DNA from: Haematococcus lacustris
Taxonomy: Eukaryota > Chlorophyta > Chlorophyceae > Chlamydomonadales > Haematococcaceae
NCBI GenBank assembly: GCA_030144725.1
Contig: JASKMD010000016.1
Location: 2,907,567 to 2,971,566 of the forward strand
Length of the DNA stretch: 64,000 nucleotides
Direction: 5' to 3'
In this document: positions 19,127 to 28,376 of the stretch, piece by piece
Numbering within the stretch: the stretch's first letter is position 1
Layout of the letters: every line of letters begins with the position of its first letter
Translations under genes and position numbers: made by a program
Notes under the pieces: model-generated
What the model saw: only the letters and a program-made list of their open reading frames with translations
Told to the model about the DNA's origin: nothing
Database searches by the model: none

Positions 19127-20650
19127 CTAACGGTTGGTGGCAATACGGGCCCGGCTGACGCCACGGCGCATGCCCTGATCCCTAGGCTTAGCAGCCTTGG
19201 GTGGGGGCTGGGGCTCTGGCTCCTGGTCTGACTCAGAAGCACCAGACTCTGAAGGGGGCTTGGACTTGGCTTGGCCAGGCTTCTTGGCACCCTCAGGTGG
19301 GTGTGCATACCCAGACCTGCGCCGGGCCTCAATAGCCGTGAAGTGGCGGAAGGGGCATGGGTGGTTGGTCAGGTGGCCGGGATGGTTGCACTTGAAGCAG
19401 TATTGCCCAGGCAACAGGGGTTTCTTGGACCACAGCTCATCGTGTCTGGGCCTCTTGCCAGCACCACCAGAAACAGGGGGCTTAGAGCCACGCCTGCCGG
19501 GGTGGGCCTCACCTCCCAGGGCACTTGACGCCTGCACAGCATGAACACCAGAAGAACCAGCACCCTTAGCAGGTGTGGTGGTGGACAGCATGACCACGTT
19601 GCGCTGAGCCTGCTTGGCAGCCTCCATAGCCTGAGACAGTGTGGGGTCTTTAAAGTGAGCCAGGTCCTTAAGCACAGCAGGCTGTAGAGCTGAGCTGAGG
19701 CCCCTAGTGAACACCATGGCCAGCAGAGGCTGACACATGCTGTCGTTCCCTGCAAACAGCAGGTTATTCCTGAACTCAGTAATGTATTGACCCAGGAGCA
19801 TTCCTGCGGTCATCTTGACGGCACCGTCAAGCAGCTTAGTTCGGGCGACGTTACAGTCATCCCGCAGGTCATCCCCTGTGTACTCGCAGAATGCAGTACG
19901 CAGGTAAGGCCAGTCGGGGACATCAGCATACAAGGCAGCATATGACTCCTTGATGGATGGATACCAGGTGTTGCGAGCAGCGCCAGTCAGGAAAGCAGGC
20001 AGTGTCGATGCAACATCAAGGCGGCAGCGTTCACAATGACGCTCAAGGTCGTCGCAGAATGCTAAGGCTCTGCGATGGGTGCTGCTGCACGCATCAGTCC
20101 ACTTGTCTGGACCAGGTATAGACCTTGAACCCAAAGACAAGGGAAGAGGCAAGGCCAGAGGCGAGGGACCCATAGGGGCGGCTCGTCCTGGGCCTGCAGC
20201 ACCTGCACCAGGCTGTCTAGTCGACGCAGGAGCAGCTGCCCTGCCTGCTAGATCTGGCCTGCGAGGTGGAAGAGTAGGCGACTTCACCTGAGACGTAATG
20301 GTCGACAGGGCTTGACGCAGGGCTTCGTTCTCAGCCTGAATTTGCAGCTGTTGAGCCTCCAGCTCGAGGATGTAGTCTTCGTCCCCTCCAAAGTAGCGGG
20401 GTCGTTGCTCGTCCATCTCGCCTTCTTCCATACCACCAGGGGTATCCTCTGGGTTATCGCCAGAATGATGGTCATCAGGGGCTTTAGAGCCACCTGAGAA
20501 AGTCTCAACCACGGCGTTGAACTTCGCACGCAGCTGCGGATTAGTCCGAGCAGCCTCCAGGAGCTTATCTAGCATATCGGGCTCTGAAGGAGTATTAGCA
20601 GGTGGTTCGGCTCCGGCGGGTGGCCCGCCATTGCCTGGATTGTCCGTCAT
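19127..20650 (-). CDS. gag: Element 1 Gag with zinc knuckle
   Basis: Starts at ATG 20650 (MTDNPGNGGPPAG); another in-frame ATG at 20680 overlaps the primer-binding site. 507 codons. The capsid-like middle includes ATLPAFLTGAARNTWYPSIK and RTAFCEYTGDDLRDDCNVAR. Near the C-terminus there is one CCHC-type knuckle, YCFKCNHPGHLTNHPC, with spacing CX2CX4HX5C, one residue longer than usual. The C-terminal tail is basic and Ser/Pro-rich. It ends ATNR-UAG, and the next codons continue in frame into the protease. Confidence 0.9.
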   Translation of the reverse strand: MTDNPGNGGPPAGAEPPANTPSEPDMLDKLLEAARTNPQLRAKFNAVVETFSGGSKAPDDHHSGDNPEDTPGGMEEGEMDEQRPRYFGGDEDYILELEAQQLQIQAENEALRQALSTITSQVKSPTLPPRRPDLAGRAAAPASTRQPGAGAAGPGRAAPMGPSPLALPLPLSLGSRSIPGPDKWTDACSSTHRRALAFCDDLERHCERCRLDVASTLPAFLTGAARNTWYPSIKESYAALYADVPDWPYLRTAFCEYTGDDLRDDCNVARTKLLDGAVKMTAGMLLGQYITEFRNNLLFAGNDSMCQPLLAMVFTRGLSSALQPAVLKDLAHFKDPTLSQAMEAAKQAQRNVVMLSTTTPAKGAGSSGVHAVQASSALGGEAHPGRRGSKPPVSGGAGKRPRHDELWSKKPLLPGQYCFKCNHPGHLTNHPCPFRHFTAIEARRRSGYAHPPEGAKKPGQAKSKPPSESGASESDQEPEPQPPPKAAKPRDQGMRRGVSRARIATNR

Positions 20651-20665
20651 GTTGCTGTACCGACG

Positions 20666-20679
20666 TCGGTCGGAAACCA
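20666..20679 (-). other. Primer-binding site of element 1
   Basis: On the minus strand, two bases after the 5' LTR, TGGTTTCCGACCGA would pair with a tRNA ending in CCA. The same 14 bases follow the 5' LTR of element 2. The donor tRNA was not identified. Confidence 0.75.
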
Positions 20680-20681
20680 TT

Positions 20682-20911
20682 TGTAACGGCGTAGCCGCTG
20701 CCTTTAATCTTACAGTGTGAGCGGCATGTCCACTTAGAAATGTCCAACGCAGTCTCTACTATCCACACTCTCGCACAGCAACTGAGCCCAGGTTTAGAAC
20801 GGGACCCTCGGGAGTCGAACCCGAATGGTGAGCTGGTAGCAGCCCACCATTGACCTCCTCAGTCACTCTGCTAAAGTGTGGTATACGGATACGCATAAGC
20901 GCACCGTCACA
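20682..20911 (-). repeat. 5' LTR of element 1
   Basis: 230 bp; appears identical to 14737-14966. The promoter for the element should lie here. Confidence 0.95.
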
Positions 20912-20916
20912 GGACG

Positions 20917-21275
20917 GGGAGGGGGGAGGGTGGAGGGAGGGGAGGGGGTGAAGGCAGCAGGACAGGTGGAAGGCCAGGAGGGGAGAGAGGAGGGGAGAAG
21001 GATGGGGAAAGGGTAGTAGTGTCAAATGGGGAAGGGTGGGGGAAGGGTGGGGGAGAAGGATGGAAGGGGGTGCGGGGGTGCGGGGGTGCTGGGACCCTGC
21101 TCCCCAGGTAATGGTGCCAACGGGGATGACGAGAAGGGCCTGCAGCACATCATGGCAGGGCAGGTAGCACGCAGGTAGCAGTGCCTTCAGTTGTACCTTC
21201 AGAATCACAAGTGCCTCCACTCCCAGCCCCACCCCACGCCCCTGCCCTTCGCCCTGTCTCTCCCTCCCTTGTCAC
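20917..21275. other. Intron or spacer of the unknown minus-strand gene
   Basis: G-rich on the plus strand at 20917-21090. At about 21080-21210 the minus strand reads VEALVILKVQLKALLPACYL and LQALLVIPVGTITWG, a hydrophobic candidate exon, but its phase does not join cleanly to the exon ending at 21276. Confidence 0.35.
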
Positions 21276-22656
21276 CTGGGTTGCATAATGTGCTGCAACG
21301 CAAACTCCAGTCGGCCAAGCTGTGCCTCAGCATCTTGCAGTATTGACAAGTGTAGCGTCACCTTGCTATCAGGCTGTGACCGCAGAAGGCGCAACAGTGC
21401 GGGTACTTGCTGAATCTGCTGGAGAACTGCAGCAGCAATTGCCCTGCAGCCAATGGACCAAAGGAGGAAAGAAGGGCTAGGCAGTTCAGCGAAGGTTATG
21501 CTATGGCCATAGCCAGGGCAAGGCTGGTGCAAGGCAGGGCTGGTGCAGGTCAGGGCTGAGGAGTGAAAGGCGCACCTTGCGGTGGCCCAGTCCTGCTGTT
21601 GCTTGAGCATGCTTGGGGGCATGGTCTGCTCGTCCTGCTCTTCAGTGATGTGTCTGCATGACACCACACACTGGAGTGTGACGAGTGGTGCTGGTGGAAT
21701 GGGCTCAAACAGGCTGCAACCTGAGTGTGCACCTGATGTTGGGCAGCTGGCTTGCCATCTCAGCCCATCATCCAGTAGGGGCACTCACATGATGGGCTGC
21801 TGCGCCTCGGCAGGTGAGGTCACAGGCTTGGTGGCAGGCCTGGTGAGGATGGAGAGCCCCGGTAGGTGTAGGAGTGCTGGCAGGGCCGGGTGGTGCTGGC
21901 TGGACCCCTGCAGCTGGGACTGTGATGGGTGCGAGGGTGGTTGGTCTGGGAATTGGTGGGAGCAGGGCGCATGGGCTGGCTCAAGCTGTGCACCTGCTTG
22001 CGTGGGTGTGGAGCAGAGACGGGGCATGGGCTGGAGCTGGGGCGCTACCTCCTGCCCCCGCAGCCGCTGGCCCACGGCAAACGCAGCCGCAGCAGCCCGA
22101 GCGCATATTCTGTGGGCCAGTGGAACCTGTCGAGGCACCAGGTTGTTGCAGGCTGCGATGACTTCAGACATCTGGGCTGTGACCTGGCCGATGGTCCGGA
22201 GCGGTACGAGGCTGCTTCCCCCTCCACATGGATCTCCACCCAGCCAGTGCTGCCAGCTGGTGTAGACCTCACACAACACAAACAGCGGGCAGCCTGGCCC
22301 CCCTGCCGCTTGTAGGGGTGATACTTGGATGCGAGCATCCTGCAACCATGTGCACACGCCAGCTTCTAAAACACATATGGGCAAATCTCAGCAAGAGTTG
22401 AGACTTTGGCAGGGGGTCCACAGCTAAGTTCCCTACCTAGTGACGCAAGGCTGGAGAGTTACCTTGAGTTGCATGGTTGTCGGCCGGGCATCGGCAGAGT
22501 GAGCAGCATGGAGGAGTGTTTACCCACCTTCTGGAGCTTGATTAGCAAGTGAATGATGCAGTTGCCACTGCTATGCTCATGCCGTGGTCTCCTCCTAGTT
22601 TCAGAGCCCCTGAGCCAGCGCATGTTGGTCACGATGTTGGACATGAGGTCGGGCTC
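21276..22656 (-). CDS. Multi-exon gene of unknown function (partial)
   Basis: Supported exons, read leftward: 22528-22656 (43 codons, starting EPDLMSNIVTNMRWLRGSET, donor CAGAAG|GTGGGT); a larger exon at about 22050-22370 including VTAQMSEVIAACNNLVPRQV; an exon ending at 21576 (ITEEQDEQTMPPSMLKQQQD, donor GCAAG|GTGCGC); and 21276-21443 (AIAAAVLQQIQQVPALLRLL, then QDAEAQLGRLEFALQHIMQP, donor CCCAG|GTGACA). The last two join in phase (AG|G). The helical, Gln/Leu-rich composition suggests a scaffolding or coiled-coil protein. I do not recognise the family. The gene may continue across the retrotransposon into the exon at 14692, since the direction and the acceptor there allow it, but this is unproven. 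Confidence 0.4.
22238..22520. repeat. Direct repeat B (partner at 13036-13320)
   Basis: The more complete copy: it overlaps the exon at about 22050-22370 and the intron to its right. See the partner entry for shared landmarks. Confidence 0.85.
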
Positions 22657-22719
22657 CTAACACATCGCGCACTATCCATCGCCTTGAACAGGGACTCACC
22701 GCTACTGGGTTAACGTACA

Positions 22720-23277
22720 TCAGGTCCGCAGGCTCGGTAGGGTCGAATACCCGGCAACATGCCCGACCAGTTCAGCGTGTGGCTCAGCGCAGCCGCATTC
22801 CGACGCTTCAATCCACGTGTGAATCGGTGCAGAAATGAGTCCGGAAAAGCTGTTGTCCCTTATCGTTAGGGGGGTTGGTGGTTCAATGGGAGGGGTAGCT
22901 TGACCGCTTCGTGAGTAGTACCTACTACCTGGCCACTCGGTAAGGCGGTGGTGAGCACGCTTGGCAGTAGTCATAGCCAGTTCCTGTTGCTTGACCACAG
23001 CCTCAAGAGTCTCGTTTTCCAACCTCTGCTGCCTGTGTGATGCCTGCAGATGCTTGTGCTTCTCCTCAAGGTCGAGCAAGGCAGCCTCAAGGACCTCCTT
23101 ACAAGCCTGCTGCAGCTTGGCCTCGGTCATCAGCATCTCATTCTCGGCCTGCACCTCCTTAGCGACAGCCTTAGCCTTCCTTGCTGTGGCTTTCAGGCCA
23201 TTGGGACTGTGTAGATAAGCAGCCCTAGGTGATTTTGTTTGGGCTACGTATTTAGCACGCTGCCGACTGCGAACCAT
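22720..23277 (-). CDS. Coiled-coil protein, function unknown
   Basis: ATG at 23277 opens MVRSRQRAKYVAQTKSPRAA, a basic N-terminus, followed by about 85 residues of heptad-like sequence (AKAVAKEVQAENEMLMTEAK, EAALLDLEEKHKHLQASHRQ, ETLEAVVKQQELAMTTAKRA). After residue ~113 composition changes (TEWPGSRYYSRSGQATPP...), and a donor-like CCAG|GTAGTAGG at about 22936 suggests the exon really ends there. The frame as it stands has 185 codons. It may be the first exon of the gene at 21276-22656, but the phases I tried did not fit. Confidence 0.45.
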   Translation of the reverse strand: MVRSRQRAKYVAQTKSPRAAYLHSPNGLKATARKAKAVAKEVQAENEMLMTEAKLQQACKEVLEAALLDLEEKHKHLQASHRQQRLENETLEAVVKQQELAMTTAKRAHHRLTEWPGSRYYSRSGQATPPIEPPTPLTIRDNSFSGLISAPIHTWIEASECGCAEPHAELVGHVAGYSTLPSLRT

Positions 23278-24336
23278 ATGGGAGGCACTTGCGCAGCTGT
23301 GCTTCTAGGCTGGGGCTGGGAGGGCCTGGGAAGGGGTGGGAGGGGTGGGGCTGGGGCTGGGAGGGGGTGGGGCTGCCAGGGGGTGGTCCGGTTGGGCTAG
23401 TCAGCACTGCAAGGCAAAGTTAGGTCACGCCAAGGTATGTTCCCGCAAGCCTACTCAATGAAATGACGTGCTTTCTTCTCCAACAGCAGTGTCACTGAGT
23501 TAGGAACAATGTTGACACTCGAAAGTCTGGAAAGTCATAGTGGTCAGCTCACAACATGCCGACATGTGCAAGGGGGTCCCTTTTTCTGTGTGGCTGGCTA
23601 GAGAGACCTCTTTCCATTCGCACCTCGCAGCAATGTCGAGTGTCAACTTGCCCAACGACGGTCCTCCGACACCGCCTGCACCAATGAAAGGCTTGCGGAG
23701 TGAGCCTGGCGGGCTAAACATTGATTGTACTTCTGGCTCGATAGCAAGCGCAGCTCCATCACTGATGCCGCTACATAGCACTAGCACAATCGGTTGTGAG
23801 CAGCTGAGGTGTGTCCGCGATCGCTTGCGCCGGCATGGCCTCACTTGCAAGGATTAACGCGCCGCTTGCCAGTAGACGCGTAGTAATTCGCCGGTGCCAA
23901 TGTGACAAACGCTATCGAAAACGGTGCAGTATAGAGTGAGTATTTGCATGAAGATTACCAACCCCATGTTGGGGACTCCTGAGTTTCAGGCCGTTGTAAA
24001 TTGGGCAAAATGGCATGTACCATAGAACTGATATGTCGTGAGAATCGTGATGCCTCGGACAGTGAACTTGGTGAGAGAAAGACACATTATCACGGCAGCT
24101 GGCGTACCATTTGGTCAGAGTGCGTTGTCAACAGCTATCAAGAAGACAGTTTGGACGTCGTACCGTCGTACCGCATTGGCTATTCACGGGCCGGGGCCTA
24201 GTGTGTTAGAGCGTGTTGTTCCATACCCACCAGGATGCAAATGCCAGGGACTAGCCGTGTACCCGTCAACAAGTTCATGCAACTTCAAAAGACAGTAGGA
24301 GTTGCAAATGAACACAGGCTGCGAGCTCATTTACCG
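23278..24336. other. Intergenic stretch before element 2
   Basis: G-rich at 23320-23400, then moderate-GC sequence with only short open frames (for example 23540-23857 plus and 23500-23850 minus) that show no recognisable protein features. Nothing further seen. Confidence 0.4.
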
Positions 24337-24341
24337 CTACA

Positions 24342-24535
24342 TGTAGCATGTCCATGCGGTCATGCAAATCTGGATCTGAGATCTCCTCATGCAAGTGTAA
24401 GATCTGAACTGGTGGTGGTGTTCTGAGGCTGGGTTCAACTCCCAGGCAGACTTGACATCCTTGACATCCTTGACTACGCCCTAGTCTGCTCAGGCGACCT
24501 CTTAACACTATTGACCGCTGTAGCCTCACGCTACA
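24342..24535 (+). repeat. 5' LTR of element 2
   Basis: 194 bp, TGTAGCATG...CACGCTACA. Contains the perfect T-arm-like hairpin CTGGG-TTCAACT-CCCAG at 24429-24445. Confidence 0.93.
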
Positions 24536-24536
24536 G

Positions 24537-24550
24537 TGGTTTCCGACCGA
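24537..24550 (+). other. Primer-binding site of element 2
   Basis: TGGTTTCCGACCGA one base after the LTR, identical over 14 bases to the PBS of element 1. Confidence 0.75.
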
Positions 24551-24790
24551 TACCCTGGCTGTGGATGGTTCTTGGGTAGGTCGTGCGGCATTGTGCGATT
24601 CGCTACAAGGAGAAGACTTCGTGGGCTGGTGGAGACAGTCCGGTGGATTACTCGAGTTCCCATATTCACCGGATCAACAACACGAGATGGAGACTCTTCG
24701 CCAAAAACTGGCCGGTAACGTTTGAGCAACACAGCAGCCATCGCAGCAGTGACACGCTCTCTATAGCAGCAGTCGCCTAGTGTCTCTAGA

Positions 24791-26296
24791 ATGTCCGCGA
24801 CACAGGCGCCGCAGCCCGCAGATATGCAAAATTTGTTACAACGACTTGCGAACACACAGGATGCAAATGAAATTGCGCGCCTGCTCAATGATGCTGGTGT
24901 TTTGCGTCGCACAGATACTACTATGACTGATCCATCCGGCCCGGGCGACACATCCGTGCGCGGGGCAAACGGCGGTCAGGATACTGAGGCACTGCGGAAG
25001 CAGGTGGCCGAGCTGCAGGCTCAGCTGCAGCGTTTGGAAAGAGGTGGTGATCAAAGGCCTGACGGTGGCAGTCCGGGGCAGAGCAATGAAAATCGGGCGA
25101 GGCCCGTGGGCAGTGGAGGCCCTTGTGGTGGAAATGAGGCCAATGGCCGTGAGGAGGCCAGGCAAGGGCCGAGTGGTGGTCTGGTGTGGCCCAGTGGCAT
25201 TGAGGCGAGTGCAAAGCAGCTGTTTGGCGCTGTGGGACAGCATGTTGTGAAGACCACAGTCGTGCCACCTGAGAAATGGAAGCTTGATGATGCATTGCAC
25301 GGCAGAGATTTTGATGCATGGCTCATGGAGCTTCGTGCTTACTTCTGTGCTGCACAGCAACCATTGCTGGTGGGCGTGATGACAGCGACACAAGGTGACC
25401 TCAAGAACGCTGTGATCCAGCTGCTCAAGGGAAGGAGATGACTGATGATGAGCTGGTGTCATACTTGAGAAAGGCTACTGGCAGTAGTGGACAAAATACT
25501 GAGGAAGACCTGATGGAGAAATTGGTGAAGGGAGAGTACCAGCAGAAGGGTAGTGAGCTAAAGTCCTACAACCTGCAGTTCAGCTTGCTTGCCATGCGCC
25601 TGCACAAGCTGCCAGAAAAGCTGCTGTGCAGGTACTACGTGAATGGTCTGAGGCCTGACTTAAAGCGTGACTGTGCTCGAACCCAGGAGGGCAAGCGATG
25701 GGACTCAGTGGATGCATTGATGCAATTTGCTCGGGGTCGTGAAGTGGCTATGCGCACTGCGAAATTGGCTGCAAGTTTCTCGCCCTCTGCTGCTCCCAGT
25801 GACGGAGAGTGTTGACGATGCTGATGAAGAAAATGGAACTGCTGCAGTGTTCGTGCGACGAGGAAGAGGCCGGGGTGCTTTGAGAGGCCGTAGTGTTGGC
25901 CGTCCTCCCTCGCAGGCACTGATTGACACCAAGGTGGAGAGCATCCTGCGTGAGGTGCAGGAGCTGCGCAGAGGCTTGCAGAGGCCACGTGAGGAAGAGG
26001 AGCGCAGAAAGAGGCCTAACCATGGCAGTGGCAGTGGCTTTGGTGGCAACAGCCATGGAGGCAGTGGCAGCGGCCATGGAGGCAGTGGCAGCGGCCATGG
26101 AGGCAGCGGCAGCGGCCATGGAGGCAGCGGCAGCGGCTATGGAGGCAGTGGCGGTAGCGCCAGTGGCAGTGGCCTGGGTGGTGGATGGAGCCATGGTCAC
26201 CAGCCAAGGGCCAGGCCAGCCTTCATTGAGGGGCCCAAATGCGAGGCATGCAAGGGCTGGGGGCACAGGACTGAGGACTGTGCCAACAACAAATAG
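24791..26296 (+). pseudogene. gag: Element 2 gag, frame-broken
   Basis: ATG at 24791 (MSATQAPQPADMQNLLQRLA). A helical segment TEALRKQVAELQAQLQRLE precedes a capsid-like region that leaves frame at about 25430 (one base missing in GGAAGGAGATGA), continues as DDELVSYLRKATGSS and YYVNGLRPDLKRDC, and changes frame again near 25805. A Gly/Ser/His tandem stretch (26030-26180, GGSGSGH units) precedes one CCHC knuckle, CEACKGWGHRTEDC (CX2CX4HX4C). The frame ends NNK-UAG at 26294-26296 and continues in frame into protease sequence. Breaks may be mutations or assembly errors. Confidence 0.85.
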
Positions 26297-26982
26297 GGCT
26301 TTGCCTGGCTGGTAGATGGTGCTGAACCGCCAGGATGTGAGTCTATGGTTCTGTTCAATGAGGGCTCAATGTGTAAGATGCTCATTGACACCATGGATGC
26401 ACCTACCGTGGCTGCAGCAGGAGCAGAGCTGCAGTTACCTTTTCTGTTCTGTGGAAGATATGGAGGAAAGCCGTGCAGGGTGATGATGGGTGATGATGGA
26501 TGATGAGCAAAGAGTGGTTGGATAAGCAGAAGAACCCAATGCTGACAAGGCACATCTTGGAAAGACCATTAAACTTGCTAACTGCAAACAACGACACAGT
26601 GCACATTCGTAAGCAGTTTGTGGGACCATTGGAGATACAGAAGAGCAAAGTGGGATGCTTCGCCAAAATCATGCCAGGCATGCTGGCTGGTGTGGACTTA
26701 ATTCTGGGGGCAGACTGGCTGTCCTACTATGACGCGGTGTTAAAGCCAAAGCACGGAGTCTGCACCTTGCAGGCTACAAATTCGGGGAAACCGGAGAACT
26801 TGTTTGCGCTGCGGCCCAAGCATCTGCCGGGTTTTGCAGCTGTGGCAGAAATGGAGAAACAGCGATGCAAGGAGGCTGCAGGAGTGCTGAGCGCAGGGCA
26901 GACTGCGAGGCTGTTGCGCCAGGGCTGCAGCAGCTGGCTAATGCTCGTGCAGCCTAGTGATGGCAATGATAAGGAGTGCTGA
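26297..26982 (+). pseudogene. pro: Element 2 protease region, degraded active site
   Basis: In frame after the gag UAG: GFAWLVDGAEPPGCESMVLF and further to two stops at 26501-26506, where the retropepsin catalytic motif is expected (GGKPCRVMMGDDG is followed by stops). The rest continues in another frame: MSKEWLDKQKNPMLTRHILE and the conserved LILGADWLSYYDAVL. No intact catalytic triplet is seen, so this copy is unlikely to make active protease. Confidence 0.75.
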
Positions 26983-27384
26983 AGTGAATCCCTGGCTGGT
27001 ACCAGCAACACAGTTGGAGGGGCTGCTGACAGAGTTTGCTGATGTATTTGAGAGCATGCCTGAGGGGCTACCACCTGACAGGAAGGTGGGGCACACCATT
27101 AGGCTGGAGCCAGGGGCGGTGCCACCCTATCGCCGCATGTACAAGTTGAGTCCTAGGGAGGACGCTGAAGTGAGAAAGCAAGTTGCTGAGCTGCTGGCTA
27201 AAGGATTGATTGAGCCCAGTAGCAGTCCATATGGGGCACCCATCCTGTTTGTACAGAAGAAGGATGGCAGCCTGAGAATGTGCATTGACTATCGTGCCTT
27301 AAACAAGCTGACAGTGAGAGATAGATACCCGCTACCAAGGATTGATGAGCTGTTTGACAAGCTGGCTGGCAAAAAGGTCTTTAG
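26957..27384 (+). pseudogene. pol: Element 2 reverse transcriptase, N-terminal part
   Basis: Reads [20 protein letters not shown], then the RT start [40 protein letters not shown] and [11 protein letters not shown]. It is cut at 27384 by the DNA transposon. The matching remainder resumes after 28376. Confidence 0.9.
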
Positions 27385-28376
27385 GTCACCCCCGCCATTG
27401 GCTGCACCCCTGATAACTATCCGACTGATCTTTAAGAGTTTTACAGCGATTCTTGCGCAGGGCTGTGCAGCTCACGAGCGCGAGGCTAGCGGGCTGCTCG
27501 GGCTGATGTGCACCTGTGCCGGGGCGGGCGGGGATGTTGAGAACTCTGGTGGCATTGTGCCGGGAATGGCCTGCTTAGTGGGACTGTGGTCAGAGAACAG
27601 CTATCGCGCTCAGCGGCCCAGCTTTTCAAATGTTTGAATTTCTTGTCGGGCGCAGGATTTCTTGTCGGGCGCAGGACCCCCCTTGACATGTGTTCTAGTG
27701 CTGTTGATATGCTTGAGAGTGCTGGTATGGCTATTGGGCTGTCCTTGCACCACAACAGCGTGCAACTCGTGTCGCGTCACCCCATGTCAGTTTTTTATGT
27801 TTTTTTACGTTCTTGACAATTTTTCAGAGTCCAACCAGGACGTCAAATGATTAACTGCCAGTTCTGTGCTGCTCCTTGTGTGGGCTTCTAACGTCTAATC
27901 AGGACAGAAGCGCGATGTCATCATGTTTGGGCCGTTTCATGAGTGGGCGGTCAACTTTTTCCCAGCTCAGTTTCTACATGTTTTTGACCAATTCTTGCTG
28001 CGCGTGGTTGCTCGGAAGTCGCAGGCATCAATGATCAGAGCATCCTGTACAACCTGAAAAATCAAATGTCCGTCGCGGGTTGGGGGCAAGTTGCGAAATT
28101 GCAGGTTCAGCAGCAATCCGCCGTCGCGGTCACGCCCCCAGCTTGGGAGATGGTATCGATGCGTGCTGGGACGCAGCAACACTGTCGCGTGCTGACCTGA
28201 AAATTTGAATTGTCCGTCGCGGGTTGGGGCCAGCCACCCGGCAAATCGTTGGGGCTGGCTGCACTCTAGTTAGGCCATAAGCAGCTCATCGCACCAAACG
28301 GCGGCCTCATCCGTGCAGAAATGAGTAAGAAAGGTATCTCTTGAGCCACGGGGGTGCAGCCAATGGCGGGGGTGAC
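27385..28376. mobile_element. Non-autonomous DNA transposon with perfect 26-bp TIRs
   Basis: The left end 27385-27410 starts GTCACCCCCGCCATTGGC. The right end 28351-28376 is its exact reverse complement over all 26 bases. It is flanked by the 6-bp duplication CTTTAG (27379-27384 and 28377-28382), and leaving out the insert plus one TSD brings the RT motif FSSLDLQAGYHQ back into one frame, which fixes the boundaries. There is no transposase; internal sequence is unique apart from small repeats (27640-27676, and CCGTCGCGGGTTGGGG at about 28070 and 28212). The 6-bp TSD does not match hAT (8), Tc1 (TA), piggyBac (TTAA) or Mutator (9). Superfamily unassigned. Confidence 0.92.

Larger units (their letters stand above)
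14737..20911 (-). mobile_element. Complete Ty3/gypsy chromovirus LTR retrotransposon (element 1)
   Basis: 6,175 bp flanked by the 5-bp target-site duplication GGACG (14732-14736 and 20912-20916). Two 230-bp LTRs begin and end TG...CA and look identical, indicating very recent insertion. Read on the minus strand the order is LTR, PBS, gag, in-frame UAG, protease, RT, RNase H, integrase, chromodomain, polypurine tract, LTR. The only coding lesion seen is one extra A in a 7-A run (18070-18076) between protease and RT. It is inserted in a C-rich stretch (minus strand) just upstream of the transposase-like exon, probably in an intron. Confidence 0.95.

Noticed and set aside
23500..23857. Overlapping plus and minus open frames of about 105-116 codons
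   Set aside because: No splice, motif or composition support for either; probably chance in moderate-GC DNA.
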